This document shows, one piece after another, positions 47,694-60,000 of a DNA stretch of 64,000 nucleotides. Under the pieces are notes generated by a model that saw only the letters and a list, made by a program, of their open reading frames with translations, was not told the origin of the DNA and did not search any database. Each line of letters starts with the position of its first letter. Positions within the stretch are counted from its first letter, which is position 1. Location: positions 1-64,000 of the forward strand of contig RCAB01000238.1 in assembly GCA_003640385.1 (NCBI GenBank), in the 5' to 3' direction. Source of the stretch: Setaria digitata (lineage: Eukaryota; Nematoda; Chromadorea; Rhabditida; Setariidae). The translations under genes were made by a program, and so were the position numbers.

Positions 47694-50600
47694 ATGGAAA
47701 GAATTCGTTATAGTCAGGAAGTAAGTTTTCGAAGGTATTTCATAAAATTTTATATTTGTAATCACTAACAAACCTGAGTAGTTTGATGGTTAGTTTATCA
47801 GTCTTACAGTGACATGGAACGATATTTACTCAGCGGAAAACAAACTACTTATTAAGCATAATTTTACATTGCACATCGATAATGAATACTAAACTTTCCT
47901 AAATTAGAGATAAGTGATAAAGCAGAAATGTGTGAAACAATGATGAAAAGAGAGTTACAGAAAAAAAATCAAAATAATTAAACTAAAATTTGAAAGAAAT
48001 TTATTTGATTAAATGGGAAATTTCGAAAAAAAGTAACTAAGCTCCTATTATATTTTTAAATTAAAATATTCATATATTTTCAAATTTTCTATTGATTTTA
48101 ACTTGTTTCCACTTTTAAATATCGTAAATCAATGCTGATCAACATTTCAAATTCCTTTTCCATTTCATTCTTTTTTTTTTTTTTTGAAATTTCGACAGAA
48201 ATCTCATCAGATTGAAGGAAAATGAATTTTAAGTCAGGTTTACGGGGCTACTGCATTGACAAGTGAAAAATAATAAATAAATCTAAATATTTAGATTCCA
48301 TTACACAATAATCCAAGATTCCTTATTTTAAAAAGGAACAGTTGAATTTATCACTGGATGACAAATGAAATTCAACTATAAGTTTTTTTTTTTAACCAAA
48401 AGGTTGAGATTTTCCAGATGTAAAATATATTTTAAAAAGCATAATATAGAAGGGCAGTCAGATATGAATAGTAAGTAGATAAAATTGAATACAAATTCAA
48501 AAAATTTTAGCGTATTGAACGGAGCCCAGTTTTAACACATTAATAGTAAAAAAAATTTAAAAAAAAAAAGGATGGGACAATTTTAATAATTTTTATTTAA
48601 ATATTACAACACGAAATATTATTAGCAAAACTTTTTAAAATTTTTAAACAAATGTATAAAAATATGTGTAAAAAGATAATTTGAGGGTTCACTTCTAAAT
48701 ATAACTTGCCATATATACTGATTAGATTATCAGAAATTTTTGAATGAGACAATAATATGGAAATATTAAAGATAATTATAACAAATTATTTTTCGCTTGA
48801 TTCATAAAATTCTTTTCACAGTGAATAATCAAAATAATTTGAATAAAAATTAAACTGAAATGCCAAATCCGTTGCCAATAAATTGTTTTATTTTATCAGT
48901 GAAAGAATTTTGGAACTTTTTATTTCATCAATAAATGCAAAACACGAAGACGGCGTCATCGTTGATTCCATTTAATTTTATCAATTCAGAAATACTAGTT
49001 TATAATATTACATATCTTCTTCATCTTATTGTTACAATTATTATTACTCAAACACTCATCAGAATAGTAATAAAATTCAATTGTTCACATAAGATTTGCT
49101 CCATGAGTATCTCACAATTATATACTCGCCATTTTTTTCGTTTTCCTAATAACTAACTACTTGAACTATGATTAAAACAAAGTAATATAAATGTTTTCCC
49201 TCTTTTGCGACAGAATGCAAAAATATAATTCTGGAAATATATAAGGTTAACTTTTAGGTAAGCCTATTAATGTGAAAATTATGGCTGAAAATTGAAGTTA
49301 TACCTGTCGTCAATGCTGACATCAACTAGTTTTGATTTGATTGCAGATGACAGAAACGCAATGAACTAACAAAATAATTGGTAGAAGTTGTAAAACCGGC
49401 TGAAAATAATATCAATAATGCTTCAGATATGTTTTCCTTGACAACGACGGGATCAGTTATCATCCTATAGGTTCAGGTGGTAAATGAGAAAAATTTTCCA
49501 ATTATATTAGAATTTTACAAAAAATTCTAACTTACCTTATGAAAAAGTTAATTGCCATAAAATTTTACTTACAATAGCCCTAATAGATTTAAACATTAAT
49601 TTATAATTGTTAAAAAAAAGAAAACAATAACATAAAGCTATAAAAGAATCTATTAAACTTGAAAATTGCTGCAAAAATTGATTAAGAAATGGATTAAAGG
49701 GAACAAAATTCTTAATAATTCTTTTCAGCGATTTCATTTTGTAAACATAACTTTTTATAAAGATAATGTCTAAATTGAGGAGGCAATATTATTCACAGTG
49801 CTATGCGATACTTTTCTGAATCAATTAATAATCCGGTTCTTAGTAATAGTAGTGATGGGAGAAAAAGAAAAAAAAAACAAGAATTATTTAATGCCTTATA
49901 ACGCTGGCAGAGTATAGTGAAATGTAAGTTGAAATGCATTTGATCAAATTAAATTAGTGCTTTTATCAAATGAATTTGCAAACATTCAAGCTATTAATCA
50001 TTTGAAATATAATTAACTGAAATTTAATTTAAGTATTACAAAAATTGGTAAGTTTTAGGTAGCAAAAATTGCTGCATAAATTCGAATTTAAGGATGCACA
50101 ACAAAAAGAGTACTCCTTAAAAAAAAATATTCATTAATAAATAATGACGAGAAAATTCAAAGTGACATGAGCAGTAGACGACTAATTTGTTTTCCACCTT
50201 CAAAAAACATTTTGGCTTCACATTTATGATGGAATGTAAAATTATGCAGTTGGAACATTGCTGCTTAGCAATTCTACCAGTGAAAAAGGAGAAAAAACTT
50301 CGCAGCACATCAATACTAATCTTAAGGGATTTTTATAAACTTACAATGAACGCTCTGTGTTATTTACCTTCTGAATTTTTGGAAACTGATCGTGATGAAG
50401 TAAAATTAAGGCTGATAATTAATCAGTCGTCTGCTTCAAATATTATACTATTACCTGGCCACTGATTGCTTCTTTTTTTAAAATTAAAATAAGTATAAAA
50501 AATAAGGTGTAAAATTTATTTATCATTTAATCCCAGGGCAAAAATTCAGAATTATTTACTCCAAATGAAAATATTCGAGCATTGGTTAGGATTACTTTCT

Positions 50601-53287
50601 CTTGTTTAATTCCTTAATAACAGGAAGACTTTAGTTGTATTTTAGTTTTAACTAGGGAATTTTTTTTTTATTTCACCTGTTAATGACAGCTTGCTTCAGT
50701 TATAATTTTTTTAATTTTAATTAAAAGACCTTTTTTTTTGCTTCAGGATGAAATTTATTTATTTTTTTTCATTATTCTCTCAGAGAATGAATTTGTCCAT
50801 GCCGGCACTTCGTTATTCGGGACTGTTCCCTCGCAAGTCAAAGACTGAATTTTTGAAAGAATTTTGAATTTTGAGACTGATTTTGCCTAAATATGAAATT
50901 AATTTTCTATCACTGATATTATCACTTAGTAATAAGCTGAAGAGAGTAGAAGTTTTAATTATTTGGAAAAAAGTTTCAATGGAAATCTAGTATCTCACAT
51001 TGAATGGTTCAGGAGAAAGTATAATTAAAAATTGTACTGCATGAAATGTTGCCACATATATTAATAAGATAATTAACAGAGCTAGGAGAACAAATTTCTC
51101 GTAAAGATAAAAGAAAAGACGCAATTAGTTAAATGGATTAAAAAAAGGAACTTCTTGATATAATGACAAAATGCTTAGCATTTTTATCTCTGTGCATAAA
51201 ATGTTCTGAAATGGAAAAGGAATGGAAAAATTTCGCTTCAGTTTTCTTCATGTATATATTCGCATGTATATGCTTTTGAGCAGTAGATGAATGCATTCCA
51301 AACATTTCGAAAATTCGAAGTATTCGGTAATTTAAGGCCTAACAACAAAAAAAAAAAAAAAAAAAAAAAAATAAAAACTGAAAACGAGAAATGAGAATTG
51401 AAATTAAAAATTAAAGCGAACTGATGGTTATCTCATGATTTAACTTACTGACATCGAAAAGTGCATTAGTATTGGTAAATGCTATTTTAAGTAGCAAGCT
51501 TCATTTTATGTTTGAGACTAGGATGATGGCATTTATCATTCATTTCTAACAGTAAAGTAGGCATAGTCTAACCATCGATGAGAGTGGTCTAAGTCAAATT
51601 TAGGCGATAGTTAGACCAAAAAAAAGAAAAGAGACAACGAAAAAAGTCGGAATTAAACATTTTTTATATTTCATCAAAAAAAAGGATAAAATTAATAAAT
51701 TCAGTGAGAGAGAAAATAGACATTGTTATCATACTTTTATCGGCAGAGTAATAAACAGTTCTTGTTCTAATTATCAGTCAGAAACGCAACATTCAATTTT
51801 AATTAAAGAAAAATATAAGAGGACGATTTAAATCTAATCAGGCGAAGTAAAAAATTATCACTTGAAAATAATCAACAATTTGAATAATAAAGAAAAAAAA
51901 TCAAAAACCTCATTCATCATTCTTGATATTTCAAGAATATCCATGAACTAAGACTTCCCCGGGCAAATTATTGCCGATGGCAGCTGTCTAATTTATCCAT
52001 CCTATAATAAAAAGGAAAACAAATCACCAATTGAAATGTCATAACCTAATTAAATATACATTATTAAAACCTGAAATTGATGCAATCAACTTCTGCTCCA
52101 TAAATTTCAATCTGTTCAAAACTTTACATTCCTATATGGAAAGTAAAGGTGATTGATCTTCAGCTCTCACCTTGTGGAATTGAATTTAACCAGAAAAAAA
52201 TGTGAAAACTTTGAAGATTTTAACTTTGCAAATGAATTAATTCTGGGAAAATAGGATGAAGACAATTTTCCAGGATTGAATAATGTAATTTTTGGAATAT
52301 CGAATTTTGTTCCACTTTGAAAAGCATATTTAAAAATATGCTAACTTGGTATTTTCATGAAATTCTTGCCAGAAAAAAAAAAAAAATTCTTCGACAATTC
52401 TCGATTTTTAACATGAAATAAAAAAAAAGAGGAGGAAGAGAAAAGGAAAAATCGTTCATAAGTGAATCTTAAATTTCTCAAATTTGTCAGCTGGCTTGAA
52501 AAAGTTTTTTGTTTTTCTATGCTGTTGCTCAGCAGAGCATTAAAATCGATTTATATATTCTTTAACAAACAGCAGCCGAAAGAATTGGTACATTGTGATT
52601 AATTCATAAATTTTTCTTGTTTTGAAAATAGAAATTATACGTGGACTAAGAGATTCCATCGTTAATCCGATCCATCTAATCACACCTGAGTGATTCGCCA
52701 TTCTATCACAACATTTATAATGATATTCTTATCGAATACAGGCAGACAGGTGTGTATAAAATTCAATATCAATGAATGCTATGTGCAGGAGCTGAAAAGT
52801 TTCTTATTTCAAATTTACTGAATTAAATTACTGTCAACTAGAAAGCTTCTTTTGGTAATAGAAGTGATAAAAGAAGTGCTATTTTAGCATACTTCAGCCA
52901 AATTCTTAATATTGCATTCTTGATATAGCAAATCAGCAAGCTTGATGATATGCGACTAAGGGTGAATGAATCTTTTCTAACAAAAAATACTTTATATTAC
53001 CAACAAAAAACAATCTGAAAATATGAAATATGCAGACTTCACTTGGCTCTGAATTAATTAATATTTTTCAAATACACTTCTCTTCATGACTATCATTTTA
53101 AATTTAATTTAAAAAAATTCACAGTTATGAAACAAATGAAAAATTGTTGAGGTGTAAACATTTGTGAAATTTTTGAAGAAAATTTATCATTGATCAATTT
53201 TATCACTTTATTTTAGAATTTTGCAGTTGCTGCCCAAACATTTCCTACACATATGCCAGAAATCTTTCAAGAACAGTTTTTGAACAG
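47694..53287 (+). CDS. Two speculative exons of a long-intron plus-strand gene
   Basis: At 47694-47720 an ATG opens nine codons (MERIRYSQE) ending at a consensus gtaagt donor. At 53217-53287, after a ttattttag acceptor, 71 bases read NFAVAAQTFPTHMPEIFQEQ and FLN before AG|gtatga; the translation is well balanced for so AT-rich a region and the phases match (0 to 0). The 5.5 kb between would be an unusually long intron and may hide other exons. There is no family match. They could be the 5' exons of the gene whose last two exons are proposed at 56553-57082, but the phases require at least one more exon between. Confidence 0.2.
47721..53216. other. Gene-free AT-rich interval
   Basis: Long runs of A and T, including 29 A at about 51343-51371, and short open frames only. 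I see no exon chain, transposon or RNA gene. A 92-codon plus-strand frame at 50187-50465 has poor composition and no splice context. Confidence 0.4.
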
Positions 53288-56200
53288 GTATGAAAATTAG
53301 CATGACAGATATTTAATTAAGAAATGCAATGAGAAAAGCATTTGTGTTTTTTGAACTTGCTTTTAGCTGATGTAGTGTGTTACTAAATGAACTATAAAAC
53401 TTTTATTTTTCTTTTTTTCTTTTTCGTCTGGAAAGAGAGAGAGAGAGAGACATGCAATGAATGATGTTCGATGAGACTTTTCGTGCAGTCCATTTGTCTA
53501 TTTCTCATTAATTAACAAGAAAAATCCGAAAACTCATCACTAGATGAAACTGTGGTGGGATAGTTTAAGAAATGCAATTGAATGCATAAAAAGCAGGCAT
53601 AAAGTAACACTAGCAATATATTGACATCTGATTGAGTAAAATAAACTTAGAAATAATTAGCAATTCAATGTGTGCAATAAATATTGGAGCTGCAAATTCT
53701 CAAATAATAACAAATAAACAAAAGAAAAACGAAAACATAAACAAAAGACATGCTTTTATAATTAACTTGCAAATAAACAAATTTTGAACGCAAAATATTT
53801 ACAACAGTATGTTTTTATCGTAAAATAATTTAAATCTGATTTAAACATTTCAAATATTTCATAAAATAAATGCAAAGAAGGCATGCATCCAGTGATTATT
53901 TGAAGAAAATTAAATGTTCAATAGTTGACAAATAAATTAACAATTTAGAATAGTAAAAAAAGTTATACAAATATAATAATTTTTATTTTACAATAAAATT
54001 TCGCCAATGAAATCATCATGTTAGCGAAAGTCATTTTTCGAATGTAGCATGAAATCCTCTAAAAAAAAAACTGTGATCATAAATTCTGCAACTATTATTT
54101 GGTTGCGAATTCACTTTTAATTAATAGGTCACAAATCAAAGAAACAGGAAATGCAGTAAATCTGTAACTCTGAATAACTACATACTCTGGATGTAAAATA
54201 GAGAATTGTGCAAGAAGCTTAATTAAACTTTCCCTGAAATTAAATTTTACTGAAGAGCAGGTACTTTTCGACAGAAATNAGAGTAGAGCAGGTACTTTTC
54301 GACAGAAATTGAATGAATGCTAATTCCGAGAGCAGAATTATTCGATTTTTAATTTTGCTCAACATGACAATTCAATCAATCTTCAACACCTTTATCAGCA
54401 AAGTGATAACCGATGAATGATAGGCAATGTAAATGGAATCATAACAATATCTTGCAACATACGTATCGTTCATCACATGTGAGAGCTATTAAAAAAATAA
54501 ATAAATAAAACAGAAAAAATATGCGACCAAAATAATGAATGCAGATAAGCTCAGTTCAGATATTCAGTGATGTTACAAAATAATTTCGAGCAAAAAAAAA
54601 AAAAAAAAGGAAAAAACTTTTATGAAAAAAAAGAACTGCAGGCGATATAATCTCGTTGTATGTTTCTTGGAACACCTAATTAATATCATATTCGTTATTA
54701 GGTTACTATCTTTCTTACCTGAAATATAAACTTCTATAGTGTTATTCAATTTTACAGTGATTATGCTAAGAAAAAAAAAAAAGCAAAAAGCTAAAATACC
54801 ATTGTAAAAAAGAAATGTTTGTTGTTTAGCATTTAAAAAAAAAAAAATGTTAAAAATGTTATTGTGATTTGTCCTTAAAAGTTGACTTATAACTTTCGTT
54901 ACATTTAGCACTTTTGAACAGGAATGTCATTGTCAAAATAATAAACCTTTTTAGACTCTGCTAGTTTAATAGCGCAAATTACTTCGGAACCTTTGAAGTG
55001 AATTGAATCAAAGTTTAAATTGCTACTGTTCGTTTAGGGTATATTGAGTATCAAGAACAACACAAAATCATTTTAACTTTAGCATCAATTTTAGCTTATT
55101 TGAAAAACAACCACTTACGCTTTATAACTGTTAAATTCTAAAATTTTATCAAATTCTGTAATAGCATTAGTTTCCACCTTTTTTTGCGATGCATATTTAA
55201 TCAAATCAATGTTGAGAAATCAGTGGATCATTTGCAATGATTTCCATTCAGAAAAAAGATCAGTAAAGCTTTTAGGTGTTACATGACATTAACATGATTA
55301 CTCGTCATTGAGTGAACAAGTACGAACAACGGATAAAAGTTAAACTTAAGTTTTTGTTAATTTTAAAATGAAATAATCATTAATCTTAGTACATCCACAT
55401 CTCTCAACGTTAGTTAGTTGATTAATAATGTAACATTTTTTTTTCCCACTGAGTTCTCTGACCTTTTATCAAACAAAACTGATACAAATTAATCCTAAAA
55501 ACAAAAAATGATAAGATTTATCAAGTGTTCAGTTAGCAAAAAGGCATTCGAATAGGAATTATCAACGATTTACTTGATAAGATTTTAATCTTTTTGAAAC
55601 GAAATTTTTAACATGATTAATAGTAACCTACTAGGAGCAAGTCAATTTCACCCTAATATTATTTTGAAAGTATTTAAAAAAAAAAGAAGATAGAAAATTT
55701 CTAATCCGAAAATGAGCTGTATAACGGAAAAAATTATTGCAAACATTCAGGAAATGATTTCTAGATAAAAAAAAACGATCTGTCAATTATAGTATTTTAC
55801 AACATTCATATGCAAAGCTTCTTTTTTTTGATTTAAACTAACTCATACTTCCTTCCTAGATTTCTAAACACTGGCCATAAAAACACCGAAAATCATAAAC
55901 AGCAGATAATAAATATGCACAAATGAAATCGAAAAGGAATGCTTCTTGTTTGTAAATTTTTATAAATACGAATTAGAAATTATAATAATTCCCTTCTAAA
56001 GATAGCATCAACCCAAGTAATTTTACAAAATAAGCTCGATATTACTACCTTATTTTTATTGCTGACCAATAAAATGCTGAAGCCTTTATTGAGCGTGTTT
56101 TACAAAATTACCAATACTACCGATCTTGAATGCTATGGTACTCAGTTAGAAGACAGTGAGCTAATTTTTGAAAAAAACAGAGTTGCAAAATTTAATAAGT

Positions 56201-56552
56201 CATCTTTCAATCAGTTATATTTCACAAATAAATCAAACAAAATAATTTGACCATGCTTTTGTACATCTAAATCTCTTCTTCTGCTCTGCGCTTCGTCCTG
56301 AATTTTAGAGCCGATAGATGAAATCTGTTCTTCCTCTCATCTTTACAAGTACCCACTTTGTTTCTGTGAAAAGTGAAATCATATTTTTCCATACTTTCAT
56401 TCTGCATGATGCATTAGGAAATACTTGTAAAATGCGGAATTTTTTATAACTGTACATACTTTTTTACAACTGTACCAGTAATTTCCATTAAATCTAAAAC
56501 AGCGGCAATAAAGCAATACATAAAAAAAAAAGCACTATTTATATTAATACAG
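53288..56552. other. Gene-free AT-rich interval with an assembly join
   Basis: Contains a (GA)n run at 53437-53450, several A runs, and a single N at 54279 bounded by an unmerged 25-bp duplicate (54254-54278 and 54285-54309). A 63-codon plus-strand frame at 56059-56250 is not supported by splice sites. Confidence 0.45.
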
Positions 56553-57082
56553 CAAGCGATGAACTGGCTAATCAACACTATATATAAACGACATGAACGC
56601 GAAGCACTACAAGACCAATTAAAAAAATTTAAATTATTTGCGCTGCAAGATGAAGCGACAAAAAGTGAAATTTTTGAGCTGAGAAAATTAAGAAAAAAAA
56701 AGATGATTTCAAGGAGTATAAATAGATTTAAGTAATTCAAGCAAATCGAAGATAAGAATTAAATTAGCCAAAATANCTAGCCAAAATAATGCTTGGTAAA
56801 AAAATTTTCATATTCGGCTGTTGCCAGTGACGAAAATGAACTTCTTTTAATTTATAGTGGAAAAAAGGCAAGAATAAAAGCCAAGAATTTTGAACAANTT
56901 AGCCAAAATAATGCTTAGTAAAAAAATTTTCATATTCGGCTGTTGCCAGTGACGAAAATGAACTACTTTTAATTTATAGTGGAAAAAAGGCAAGAATAAA
57001 AGCCAAGAATTTTGAACAACTAAGAAAAAAGTACCAAGGTTTCCACTTGAACCTGTCTAAGTCCTATGTTCTATTCTTTTAA
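56553..57082 (+). CDS. Last two exons of an unknown plus-strand gene (candidate)
   Basis: Exon 56553-56731 begins after atattaatacag and reads QAMNWLINTIYKRHEREALQ, then DQLKKFKLFALQDEATKSEI and FELRKLRKKKMISRSINRF. It ends phase 2 at a gtaatt donor. Exon 56950-57082, after ttgccag, supplies the missing base and reads NDENELLLIYSGKKARIKAK, then NFEQLRKKYQGFHLNLSKSY and VLFF before TAA. The product is Lys/Glu/Leu-rich, coiled-coil-like. The frame of the first exon stays open leftward to about 56440. The second exon also exists as a near-identical partial copy at 56827-56897, left of an N at 56898. Upstream exons and family are unknown. The stop overlaps that of the opposite RNF207 gene. Open length in both exons exceeds what I would expect by chance, but no homologue was recognised. 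Confidence 0.4.
56776..57019. repeat. Near-identical 119-bp duplicate around single Ns (assembly join)
   Basis: 56779-56897 and 56901-57019 match except for two substitutions (ttgg versus ttag; gaacttc versus gaactac). Single N characters stand at 56776 and 56898. This is the signature of contig ends or alleles placed side by side rather than merged. Confidence 0.9.
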
Positions 57083-60000
57083 TTTCTGACTGGTGTCTCG
57101 TCAACCACAGGAATTCTTTGTTTCAAACTTTCTAACACTTTTTCACGCGCTTCGTAAGTACCAAGCGTCGTATTCTTCTGACTATTCAAGTTTGCAAATA
57201 TTGTCTTTGGTACAAATGGGACCTCGGGAATTTTTGAATAGGCCAGCTGGCTTTTTCCTTCACAGTTAGCTAAAATTTTATTTCTTAATACGAAATTAAT
57301 CGCATATGTCATAAAAAATGAGGACTGATTATTTCCAAAAAAAAGAAAAAAAAAATAACAAGAAAACTAAAAAGTGCTTACTTCGGCTTAAATCCTCATT
57401 GTCTATCTGCTTCGGAAGCTGCTGATCATCGAATGATAAGCTATTTGATTGCGGTGAAGTATCTTTGAAAGGTGATACAGTTGACAGTGAAGAAGAAAAA
57501 CAAAATAGTTCGGAACAGCAAAACCGACGCTAAACACAAAATGCACGGGTTATTGACGATTTCATTTAAATTCATAAAAGATCAACTAAAAATAATCAGT
57601 TCACCTCACCTCATACACCATTTTTGCTATTCTAACTTCACTAGTCAGAGATTTAGCAACGAACTCGAAAGAAACATCCACTGAATTTTCCATCTCATCT
57701 CCATCAGACTGACTCCTTGAGCCAGTTAACGAACTGAAAACTCATTAAATTCGTCATCGAAAATTCATTCCAAGTTTTTTCTTATTATATAAAATTAGCA
57801 CTTTCCTTGTATAAAATTTCCGTGGATAGTTCCAAGACTTGAAAGTCCATATACCTTTGCTCTTAGAATTTTAAATTCCTTTTTGTCTTCCATAGATTTA
57901 CAAAATTTCGCCCGAAACAGATTAGCACTAGAAAAGGATATCAATTTAATGCAATTTGTAGAGAAACCCTTTATGCCGCCGTCGACAAGGCGATAACAAA
58001 GCTCGATCCGTGCCACCTCGGCTTCGATCACGAACCATATTCACCAGTGGCGAACGAGATGAGCTGAAAGACAGAAAAAAACAAAGACTATAAAAAGAAA
58101 ATCAGTACTGCAAAAATTGAATATATGTCAATGGATGTAATAAATAGTTTGAGAGATGTTAAAGCAAACGAAACAAGAATTAAAAGGAAATGATGGAGCT
58201 TTTCATTCCCGTAAGCTATCTACAAAAAAAGAAAGAGAAAAACTTAATCAAGTTCGAACAAATAAAGCAAAAAATAAATAAATGAAAGAATTGCAGCATA
58301 AGAAATAAGCTGAATCAAAGATTTTCAACAGTTCAACTTTTCAGCAGGCAAACAGTTTTCCAATACTTATTTCCTTTCATTATGTTTCTTTTAATATTTT
58401 CACAAACGTACTTGTCACCAGTAGCTTTTCTCATTAATCTTTTTTGCTCTTTAGTTGTTTTTAGACTCTTTTTAACTGCCACAATTTTCATTTGCTCCTC
58501 ACGCTTCTTCTGATCTTGGACTAAGCGGCGATTTTGCTCTTCCTGAAAATTAGAGGGGGTGATTTATAAAGGTGAAAATGTCCACTCCTAGTTCTCGATC
58601 TTCAAAAATATGCAATGCAATATGTCAAGAGCAGAATTGCTTTCATTATTAATCGACTAATGACAAAAAAAAAAAGGAAAAATGAAACCGAATATGAATT
58701 TTATGAAAATGAATTCACTTTAAATTTGGAAAATGATTATATATAAATTTACTTTTTCAATAGCTTCAATTCTCTGCTGACTGTCTGGCTCGAGAGTATT
58801 AATTTGCTGGCAAATAGTCTCCATTGGGGCTGGATCTGGCTTGTGACATCGTTTGTAGTCGATCACTGATGTTACAGCAGCTAAACAAACAGCATATGGT
58901 TCCAGTTGCTTCGCTGCGCTGACAATGTGGCGTGCCTTCTCGCGCAACGTAATCATTTCTTCAATCTGTAAATCGTAAAAATATTTTTAGAACACAACAA
59001 ATATCAGTCTAATGAAATTAAACAGTTCTATTATGTGCATATAAAAATAGGTCGTTATGCGAAGCCGGGAACTTAACTGTATATTACTTATACACTATTA
59101 AAACTGTTAAAATTTATCACTTAAACTGATTCTGCTGCAAAATCACCTACCTTTTCTCTGAACAAAACCTGCTGTCTACGGACTCTATCCAGCTCTTCTT
59201 GCCATATTTGTTGCAGACAAGGTTGCAAATCACTGACAAATGCAGAATGTTGTTCAACTCTTACATCCAAATCCTTACACCTGAAAGAGTTTAAAGATAT
59301 GCCAAAATCATGACTTTATTTTCCTCATATAGCAGAAAAACTTTAGAATCGAAATAAAAAAAAAAGGTGTCGTAAACAAGATCGTCATAAAAGAAAAAAT
59401 AGATTCTGGTAATGGTCCTTTTTTAAGGGTCCGTTAGGAAAATAAAAAAGATAAAAATAATCAAAATTGTTAACCCAAACTAGTATATGGAGATTGAATT
59501 ATAAAAAGGATCTGGTCAAACACTCTAATCAATTCAAAGAAAATACGACTCTAGCAATGGTGCTGATCAGTCACAATAAGAGGGAATACTTCCATAAAAG
59601 ACAAATATCTGATTCTAATTCGCATACGGTCAGAATCTCTGAAAATAGTTTACTTGCGGATGAGATCGATCATAGAATCTTTTTCAATAATGCATCGCCG
59701 TAACGTTAAATCCCTTTGTAACTCTTGCACCTTTTTACCAAGTTCTGTCATTTCCTGATTGTATTGTTGAAGCGGCGTCTCCACTCTAGTGAACTGTTCA
59801 CCAAATGCACCGGCCAAATCAACAACTAGTTGATATTTACTCAGCAATAACTGACATCCATTAACAACACCGGATCTAGAACACATCAACAAATTTAAAA
59901 ATCTACTGAGCAAGTTTTTAACTACATTAGAGTTCCCTTTGGTAACTAGTCCTTACCCAGAACGCCTTACAAAACTATTCCGAGGGGATGCAGTTCCACA

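Noticed and set aside
50187..50465. 92-codon plus-strand frame
   Set aside because: Its composition and lack of splice context or motifs are as expected for a chance frame in AT-rich DNA.
56444..56740. 98-codon minus-strand frame, Phe/Leu/Ile-rich
   Set aside because: It is the complement of the Lys/Glu-rich plus-strand candidate exon, and its hydrophobicity comes from poly-A read in reverse. The plus-strand reading has phase-matched splice sites; this one does not.
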